A stretch of DNA of 12,329 bases from Vicinamibacteria bacterium (GTDB lineage Bacteria; Acidobacteriota; Vicinamibacteria; Vicinamibacterales; 2-12-FULL-66-21): assembly GCA_025937075.1 (NCBI GenBank), contig JAICSD010000086.1, forward strand, positions 1 to 12,329, in the 5' to 3' direction. A program made the position numbers and the translations under genes. Below are positions 7,556 through 12,329 of the stretch, piece by piece. The notes beneath the pieces were generated by a model. It searched no databases and was not told the DNA's origin. It was given only the letters and a program-made list of their open reading frames with translations. Every line of letters starts with the position of its first letter. Position 1 is the first letter of the stretch.

Positions 7556-7561
7556 CCTCCT
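7556..7561 (-). promoter_or_regulatory. Strong ribosome binding site of the subtilase gene
   Basis: The minus strand reads AGGAGG, then TCACGG, then ATG at 7549. The spacing of 6 nt is ideal and fixes the start at MRVERDRLRK. The 9-nt core AGGAGGTCA is identical to that before the metallo-hydrolase gene. Confidence 0.85.
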
Positions 7562-7671
7562 ACATCTGAGAAAATGTCCGCCTCGGAAGCGGTCCTTTGT
7601 TTCGCCATGAGCGTTCGCGGCGACGTCACTCGTCGTGGTGCGGCACTGGGGCTCTCTATGGTGTGTCCCGC

Positions 7672-7701
7672 GTTGTACGAGTTCCGCTTTCTCGATGTCT
7701 A
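7672..7701 (-). promoter_or_regulatory. Candidate sigma70-type promoter of the subtilase/metallo-hydrolase operon
   Basis: On the minus strand TAGACA (7701-7696, five of six matches to TTGACA) is followed after 18 nt by TACAAC (7677-7672, four of six matches to TATAAT). Transcription would start near 7664 and leave a leader of about 115 nt before the ATG at 7549. The leader contains a small hairpin, CGACG-TCACT-CGTCG (7621-7635). The 8-bp palindrome TAGATCTA (7700-7707) overlaps the -35 element and could be an operator core. Matches of this quality occur by chance, so this is tentative. Confidence 0.33.
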
Positions 7702-7741
7702 GATCTAAGAACGACGGCGACACGCTATTCGAACAGGCCAA

Positions 7742-7780
7742 AAGTACCGACCGCGTGCTCGTTCGCACGTTCTAAGTACC
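7742..7780. repeat. Paired AAGTACC direct repeats flanking a small dyad
   Basis: AAGTACC occurs at 7742-7748 and 7774-7780, a start-to-start distance of 32 bp (about three helical turns). Between them CGTGC (7754-7758) and GCACG (7765-7769) form an inverted repeat. Two same-face direct repeats around a dyad, about 40 bp upstream of the candidate leftward -35 box, would suit binding of a regulator. The repeats are only 7 bp, so chance is a real alternative. Confidence 0.3.
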
Positions 7781-8022
7781 TGGAGCCTGTACGATGGACA
7801 CGGCGATCGACGATGCAGCGGTGTGGACACAATTGAGAGAGTTGACGGTCGCGATCGCCCACGAGCCCAGGAGAGCGAAGCGAAGGGAAGTGATGGTTCA
7901 GCGTCGTAAATCGCCGGCTCCTGCTGTCTGGGATGAGCAGCCCGCCGCGTGTCAGGGAGCAGGCGTCGACGTGGCTGTGAGGCTCCGCAGGCATCGCTCC
8001 CCGTGAACCCCGCGAACCCCGA

Positions 8023-8028
8023 TACAAT
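8023..8028 (+). promoter_or_regulatory. -10-like box TACAAT directly before the biotin carboxylase start
   Basis: TACAAT ends 7 nt before the ATG at 8036. Transcription from it would begin at or next to that ATG and give a leaderless mRNA, which agrees with the absence of any Shine-Dalgarno sequence. No good -35 element is found at the usual distance. It would give this half of the carboxylase locus its own promoter now that it is separated from the carboxyltransferase gene. Confidence 0.3.
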
Positions 8029-8035
8029 GTCGCCA

Positions 8036-9574
8036 ATGAAACTCCTCGTCGCGAACCGCGGCGAAATTGCAGTCCGGATCATCCGCGCCTGCCGGGAGCT
8101 CGGCCTCCGGACGGTCGCCGTGTACTCCGACTGCGACCGCGCCGCGCGTCACGTCCGCGACGCCGATCAGGCCGTTCACATCGGCCCGAGCCCCGCGACC
8201 GAGAGTTATCTGCGGATCGATCGTCTGATCGACGCCGCGCGACAGACGGATGCCACCGCCGTCCATCCCGGGTACGGCTTTCTCGCCGAGAACGCAGAAT
8301 TCGCCCGCGCCTGCCGCGACGCAGGCCTCACCTTTATTGGACCCTCGCCCGAGGCGATTGGGCTGATGGGCAGCAAGACCGCGGCGCGCGCGGTCGCGTC
8401 CAAGGCGGGTGTGCCCGTCGTGCCGGGGACCGACGAGCCGTTCGACGCGACCGCGCCGGACGATCGCATCGCGCAGGCGGCAGAGCGGATCGGGTATCCG
8501 CTGCTGGTCAAGGCTGTCGCGGGCGGCGGCGGCAAGGGCATGCGCGCCGTGGAACGCCGCACCGATCTGTCCTCCGCCGTCCGGGCGGCTCGATCCGAGG
8601 CGGGAGCGGCCTTCGGCGACAGCGCGGTCTATCTCGAACGGCGGCTGGATCGTCCACGCCATATCGAGATCCAACTGCTCGGCGATCAGTACGGGACCAT
8701 CGTACCGTTCGTCGAACGCGAGTGTTCGATCCAGCGCCGTCATCAGAAGGTCGTGGAGGAATCGCCGTCCCCGGTCGTCGATCCGCGGCTGCGGCGGCGC
8801 ATCGCGGATGCGGCGGCGGCGGTCGCTGAGCGCGCGCGCTACACGAACGCGGGCACGATCGAGTTCCTGGTCGACGCGGACGGCGCGTTCTACTTCCTCG
8901 AAATGAACACGCGCCTCCAGGTCGAGCATCCCGTCACCGAGATGGTGACGAGCCTCGACCTCGTGCACTGGCAAATCCGGATCGCCCGCGGTGAGCGGCT
9001 GACGATCGACCCCGAGCGCGCGCTGACGCCCGTGGGCCACGCCATCGAATGCCGAATCTACGCGGAAGATCCGGACGAAGGGTTTCTGCCTTCGCCCGGG
9101 CTCGTACGCGGTCTCCGCGCGCCGGGCGGCCCCGGCATCCGGAACGACGGCGGCGTTGCCGCAGGCTTCACCGTTCCCGTGTACTACGATTCGATGATCG
9201 CGAAGCTCATCGCGTGGGCAGAAGCACGCCCGGATGCCATCGCGCGCATGACGCGGGCGCTGAGCGAATACGAGGTCCTCGGCATCAGGACGACGATCCC
9301 GTTCTTCCTGTGGCTGATGAACGAGCCCGAGTTCCTGAGCGCGCGGTTCGACACGACGTATCTCGATCGCGTGCTCGAATCGCGCAACGGCGCGTCGTTC
9401 AGCGCGCTTTCGGACGACGAAGAACGGCGGCTCGCGGCGGCCGCCGCGATTGACGCGTGGATGAAGGCGAGAAGGGCCACGCCCTCCATCGATCCCGGTT
9501 CGTCTGGAACGCAGAACGCCAGGACGCGGATTGCCCGGCAGGAGGCGCTCCGCGCCATGCCGTTCACCCGATGA
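8036..9574 (+). CDS. accC: Biotin carboxylase subunit of acyl-CoA carboxylase
   Basis: This 512-residue ATP-grasp enzyme carboxylates the biotin of the carrier protein using ATP and bicarbonate. The N-terminal biotin-carboxylase fold begins KLLVANRGEIAVRIIRACRELG. The catalytic core includes VHPGYGFLAENAEFA (76-90), Lys159, the glycine-rich lid GGGGKGM (163-169), Lys238 in RRHQKVVEE, Glu276, Glu289, the loop NTRLQVEHPVTE (291-302, with Asn291, Arg293 and Glu297), and Arg340 in ECRIYAEDP. These match the ATP, metal and bicarbonate ligands of E. coli AccC. It is about 60 residues longer than E. coli AccC; the extra C-terminal tail after residue 450 is low in recognisable features and may contact the other subunits. 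The start is ATG 8036 (MKLLVANRG); ATG 8027 would add three residues. The stop overlaps the carrier gene start (ATGA), so the two should be translationally coupled. It most likely partners the carboxyltransferase encoded at 126-1667. Confidence 0.95.
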   Translation: MKLLVANRGEIAVRIIRACRELGLRTVAVYSDCDRAARHVRDADQAVHIGPSPATESYLRIDRLIDAARQTDATAVHPGYGFLAENAEFARACRDAGLTFIGPSPEAIGLMGSKTAARAVASKAGVPVVPGTDEPFDATAPDDRIAQAAERIGYPLLVKAVAGGGGKGMRAVERRTDLSSAVRAARSEAGAAFGDSAVYLERRLDRPRHIEIQLLGDQYGTIVPFVERECSIQRRHQKVVEESPSPVVDPRLRRRIADAAAAVAERARYTNAGTIEFLVDADGAFYFLEMNTRLQVEHPVTEMVTSLDLVHWQIRIARGERLTIDPERALTPVGHAIECRIYAEDPDEGFLPSPGLVRGLRAPGGPGIRNDGGVAAGFTVPVYYDSMIAKLIAWAEARPDAIARMTRALSEYEVLGIRTTIPFFLWLMNEPEFLSARFDTTYLDRVLESRNGASFSALSDDEERRLAAAAAIDAWMKARRATPSIDPGSSGTQNARTRIARQEALRAMPFTR

Positions 9575-10086
9575 CGCTCGACGTCGAACTGAACGGCCGC
9601 AGCCGCCTCGTCACCGTCGAACCTGAAGGTCAGCAGGGGCGCTTCCGCGTGACGATCGACGGCGTCTCCTCAATCATCGACGCAGAGCGGGTGGGGGAGT
9701 TCGGCCTGTCGTTGCTCTTCGATGGCGCGAGCGAGAGCTGCACCTTTCAGCTCGCGCCGGGAGGCGGCCGCGGCGAGGTGCTGGCCAATGCGAGCGGCCG
9801 CACCGTCTCGCTGATCGTGAACGGGCGCAGGCGCGCGCGCGGCGGAGGCGACGCTGCTGGCGGTCATCATGGCGAGCAGAAGATCAGCGCGCCCATGCCG
9901 GGCCGCGTCGTTCGCGTGCTCGTCGCGCCGGGCGATCAGGTCGCAGCGCGCCAGGCGGTCGCCGTCGTCGAGGCCATGAAGATGGAAAATGAACTGAGGT
10001 CTCCCCGCGCCGGCCGCGTCAAGGACGTGGCGGTTGCGCCGGGGACGTCGGTCGAAGCCGGCCGCGTGCTCGTGGTGGTGGAGTAG
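9571..10086 (+). CDS. Biotin carboxyl carrier protein with N-terminal BT-like region
   Basis: This 171-residue protein carries the biotin that shuttles carboxyl groups between biotin carboxylase and the carboxyltransferase. The C-terminal biotinyl domain (about 103-171) contains APMPGRVVRVLVAPGDQV and the attachment site EAMKMEN, with the biotin on Lys137. Residues 1 to about 88 are strand-rich (LDVELNGRSRLVTVE, FRVTIDGVSSIIDAERV, GRTVSLIVNG). They resemble the small beta-barrel region found before the biotinyl domain in propionyl-CoA carboxylase alpha chains, where it docks with the carboxyltransferase. A short Arg/Gly-rich linker joins the two parts. The ATG overlaps the stop of the biotin carboxylase gene, so this is effectively an alpha chain split into two polypeptides. 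The ATG at 9571 is preferred over an in-frame ATG at 9457, which lies deep in the upstream gene. Confidence 0.93.
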   Translation: MTLDVELNGRSRLVTVEPEGQQGRFRVTIDGVSSIIDAERVGEFGLSLLFDGASESCTFQLAPGGGRGEVLANASGRTVSLIVNGRRRARGGGDAAGGHHGEQKISAPMPGRVVRVLVAPGDQVAARQAVAVVEAMKMENELRSPRAGRVKDVAVAPGTSVEAGRVLVVVE

Positions 10087-10095
10087 CGGCATCGG

Positions 10096-10109
10096 CCGGG
10101 TGCGCCCGG
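10096..10109 (+). other. GC-rich tetraloop hairpin between the carrier gene and the AsmA-like gene
   Basis: CCGGG (10096-10100) pairs with CCCGG (10105-10109) around the loop TGCG. It lies in the 35-bp gap between the carrier stop (10086) and the TTG start at 10122, and it includes the only SD-like bases (GGA, 10108-10110). No T-run follows. It may limit translation of, or readthrough into, the downstream gene, or it may simply reflect high GC. Confidence 0.3.
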
Positions 10110-10121
10110 ACGTCGTGAATC

Positions 10122-12329
10122 TTGCTCGAAGAGCCCCTTTCCCAATCGGAGCCCCCCGCCGCTGACGCTGCGCCGGCGACGCCCGCGCCGCCTCCGAGGC
10201 GCCGCAGGCATCCGCTTCTCCGCGCGCTCGCGCTCCTGATCGCCGTGATCGCGGCGCTGATCGTTGCGACGATCACGATCGATCTCGGTCCGGCGCTTCG
10301 CAAGCGGGCCGAGACGGCCGCATCCAATTACCTGCAGCGGCCCGTTCACATTGGCGGTCTGAAAGTCGTCCTGCTGACCGGCAGTTTCCGCGTCAGCGAT
10401 CTCGTCATCGAGGGCCTGCAACCCACCGATCGTCCTTTCCTCAAAGCGAAGCGCATCGACGTGAACTTCCCCTGGTGGACCATCGTCACCGGGCAGCTCG
10501 TCGTCGAGGACGTCGACATGAGCGACTGGGAGATGCTCGTCGAACAGTTCCCCAACGGCCGGCACAACTTCCCGAAGCTGATCAAAGAATCGAAGGGGCC
10601 CAAGGGGCCGAAGCGGTTTACGACGACGGTGCGGCAGGTGATCGCGCGAAGGGGCCAGTTCACCTATGACGATCACACGACGCCGTGGAGGACCGTTGCG
10701 CGCAACCTGAACGTGAGCGTGTTCCGCGGGTTCTCCCAGTACGAGGGGACGGCGCAGTTCACCAACGGGACCGTCGCGATCCAGTCGTACGAGCCGTTCC
10801 GTGCGGACATGTCGACGCGCTTCCGCATCGACGGCGGGCGCGTCAATCTCGAGCGCATCGATCTCAGGAGCGAAGGCGCCGTCTCCGTCGTCGACGGCTA
10901 CGTCGATCTCGCGCACTGGCCCGAGATGCTCTACAACGTCCGCTCGCGCGTCGACTTCCCGATCGAGAAGAACATCTTCTTCAAGGAGATGAACTTCACC
11001 GTGGCCGGCTACGGCGACTTCACGGGGACATTCCATTTCTTCAAGGGCGGGCGCGAGCTGAAAGGCACGTTCCGCAGTCCTGAGGCCGGCGTGAACGCCT
11101 GGCGCTTCCCGGACGTGAACGGCTCCCTGCTGTGGGTTCCGAGCAAGTTCGAGGTGACGGACGTCACGTCCGGCCTGTATGGTGGCCGCGCGAAGTTCAG
11201 CTTTTCCATGGGACCGTTCGGCCAGGGACGTCCCGCCCAGGCGATCTGGGATACGACGTACTCGGACGTCGATCTCGTGCAGCTCACCGACTTCCTGAAG
11301 ACGGAAGGGCTGCGGCTCTCGGGCCGGGCGTCGGGTCGCAACCGGCTCGAGTGGCCGCTCGGCAAATTCGCGCAGAAGCGCGGCGAAGGACAGATCACGG
11401 TGACGCCTCCGCCGGGAATGGCGCCGCTGCCGCGGCAGCTCCCGCCCGACCTGATCGCGCGCGTCGATCCGCTCCCGCCCGAGGAGGGTCCGTTCAACCC
11501 GCATTTGTGGATCGGCTACGTGCCGGTCGCCGGACAGATTTCGTACGCGCTCGATCCGCAGTGGATCACGATTGCGAACGGCTGGACGGCGACGGACCGC
11601 ACGTATGTTGCATTCACCGGCCGCACCGCCTGGGGGCAGCGCTCGCAGATCCCCTTTCACGTGACGAGCGCCGACTGGCAGGAGAGCGATCGGCTGCTCG
11701 CCGCGATCATGACGGCATTCGGATCGCCGACCGGTGGGATTCCGATTGGTGGGCGCGGTGAATTCGACGGCACCTTCCTCGAAGCCTTCACGCGGCCGCG
11801 CATCGAGGGGCATTTCTCCGGTGAGCGGATGCGCGCGTGGGACGTCGTGTGGGGGCGCGCGGTCGCCGATCTCGTGATCGAGAACAGCTATGTCGACATC
11901 TCGAAGAGCCTGATCGAACAGGGGGAATCGCAAATCGAGGCCACGGGCCGCTTTTCGCTCGGCTATCCGCGCAAGGACGAGGGGGAAGAGATCAACGCGG
12001 TCGTCCGCATGTCGAAGCGGCCGCTGACGGATCTGCGTCACGCGTTCGAGCTCGACGATTATCCGGTCGACGGTCTCGCGTCCGGCGAATATCACATCTA
12101 CGGCAAGTACGAGACGCCGGATGGCTTCGGCCGCCTGCAGATCGATCGCGGCACCGCATACGGCGAGACGTTCGACACCGCTCATGCCAACCTCCGCTTC
12201 GAGGGAAACGGCGTCCGCCTCGATGGCATCGACATCGCGAAGAGCACCGGACGCGTCACCGGCGCCGCGTGGGTGGGTTGGGACGGAACCTACTCCTTCG
12301 ACGCGGACGGCTCGCGCATTCCCGTCGAA
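10122..12329 (+). CDS. AsmA/TamB-like inner-membrane-anchored envelope protein (3' end outside the window)
   Basis: An open frame of 736 codons runs off the right edge. The protein begins with a Pro/Ala-rich tail and RRRR (26-29), then one membrane helix (about 31-53), so the rest should be periplasmic. The sequence after the helix (LGPALRKRAETAASNYLQRPVHIGGLKV, then VSDLVIEG, FLKAKRIDVNFPW and NFPKL) is typical of the AsmA family start. The following hundreds of residues are repetitive beta-strand segments with few cysteines. AsmA-like and TamB-like proteins span the periplasm as lipid-transfer or outer-membrane assembly bridges; that role is inferred from the family. In this frame TGA lies at 10116-10118, and the first usable start after it is TTG 10122; there is no ATG before the membrane helix. 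The gene follows the biotin carrier by 35 bp and may be co-transcribed, although the functions seem unrelated. Whether a C-terminal TamB or AsmA_2 domain exists cannot be seen. Confidence 0.82.
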   Translation, partial: MLEEPLSQSEPPAADAAPATPAPPPRRRRHPLLRALALLIAVIAALIVATITIDLGPALRKRAETAASNYLQRPVHIGGLKVVLLTGSFRVSDLVIEGLQPTDRPFLKAKRIDVNFPWWTIVTGQLVVEDVDMSDWEMLVEQFPNGRHNFPKLIKESKGPKGPKRFTTTVRQVIARRGQFTYDDHTTPWRTVARNLNVSVFRGFSQYEGTAQFTNGTVAIQSYEPFRADMSTRFRIDGGRVNLERIDLRSEGAVSVVDGYVDLAHWPEMLYNVRSRVDFPIEKNIFFKEMNFTVAGYGDFTGTFHFFKGGRELKGTFRSPEAGVNAWRFPDVNGSLLWVPSKFEVTDVTSGLYGGRAKFSFSMGPFGQGRPAQAIWDTTYSDVDLVQLTDFLKTEGLRLSGRASGRNRLEWPLGKFAQKRGEGQITVTPPPGMAPLPRQLPPDLIARVDPLPPEEGPFNPHLWIGYVPVAGQISYALDPQWITIANGWTATDRTYVAFTGRTAWGQRSQIPFHVTSADWQESDRLLAAIMTAFGSPTGGIPIGGRGEFDGTFLEAFTRPRIEGHFSGERMRAWDVVWGRAVADLVIENSYVDISKSLIEQGESQIEATGRFSLGYPRKDEGEEINAVVRMSKRPLTDLRHAFELDDYPVDGLASGEYHIYGKYETPDGFGRLQIDRGTAYGETFDTAHANLRFEGNGVRLDGIDIAKSTGRVTGAAWVGWDGTYSFDADGSRIPVE

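Larger units (their letters stand above)
7550..8035. other. Divergent intergenic region between the subtilase and biotin carboxylase genes
   Basis: About 490 bp hold no convincing gene. Recognisable here are the subtilase RBS, a candidate leftward promoter (7672-7701), paired AAGTACC repeats (7742-7780) and a -10-like box before the biotin carboxylase gene (8023-8028). A 70-codon open frame on the plus strand (7794-8006) has no RBS, shows weakening codon bias in its second half and resembles nothing known, so it is not called as a gene. The stretch looks less GC-rich than the carboxylase genes, which suits a regulatory or junction region. No tRNA or terminator was seen. Confidence 0.6.

Noticed and set aside
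7550..7768. 73-residue N-terminal extension of the protease
   Set aside because: The frame is open, but the extension looks like non-coding composition, and the AGGAGG 6 nt before ATG 7549 gives a better start.
7794..8006. 70-codon plus-strand open frame between the protease and biotin carboxylase genes
   Set aside because: It has no RBS and no family resemblance, and codon bias weakens in its second half. It could be a small protein, but the sequence does not support calling it.
9936..12185. 749-codon open frame on the minus strand opposite the AsmA-like gene
   Set aside because: Its product is Arg/His/Asp-rich low-complexity sequence typical of the antisense of a GC-rich gene. The plus-strand frame shows a coherent AsmA-like protein with a membrane anchor.
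1..12329. CRISPR array, tRNA, rRNA, insertion sequence ends or integrase-type attachment site
   Set aside because: No regularly spaced repeats, cloverleaf sequences, transposase frame or terminal inverted repeats were found by eye at the edges of the leftward block.

Overview
The window is high-GC bacterial DNA carrying a coenzyme-A carboxylase locus that is interrupted by an oppositely oriented block of genes. An Acidobacteriota-type organism is the best guess. The evidence is the GC-rich codon use, an orphan MacB/FtsX-type permease of the 'ADOP' kind that is especially abundant in that phylum, and a large AsmA/TamB-like envelope protein that implies an outer membrane. This is an inference from gene content; the window contains no rRNA or other marker gene.

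Layout, left to right. Positions 1-97 (+) hold the last 31 codons of a transaldolase/fructose-6-phosphate aldolase-like gene. Positions 126-1667 (+) encode the biotin-dependent carboxyltransferase subunit (PccB type). A 165-bp convergent gap follows. Three genes then read leftwards: an 813-aa duplicated FtsX-type permease (1833-4274), a ComEC-like metallo-beta-lactamase-fold protein (4420-5574) and a cytoplasmic subtilisin-like protease with a long unrecognised N-terminal region (5597-7549). A divergent intergenic region of about 490 bp (7550-8035) holds a possible promoter and operator-like repeats. The rightward genes resume with biotin carboxylase (8036-9574), a biotin carboxyl carrier protein overlapping it by ATGA (9571-10086), and an AsmA-like protein that starts at a TTG codon (10122) and runs off the end.

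How the genes work together. The carboxyltransferase, biotin carboxylase and biotin carrier together make a complete three-polypeptide acyl-CoA carboxylase, most likely propionyl-CoA carboxylase forming methylmalonyl-CoA. The three leftward genes between its parts have no evident role in that pathway.

The most interesting element is the protease plus metallo-hydrolase pair (4420-7549). The two genes are 22 bp apart and share the same strong AGGAGGTCA leader, which their neighbours lack. The protease has an intact Asp-His-Asn-Ser active site but no signal peptide. The hydrolase has the HxDxDH and PHHGS motifs of ComEC-type enzymes. Protease plus ComEC-like MBL combinations occur in known anti-phage systems such as AVAST type I, but no STAND NTPase is present here. 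A two-gene conflict or defence cassette is therefore a hypothesis, not a conclusion.
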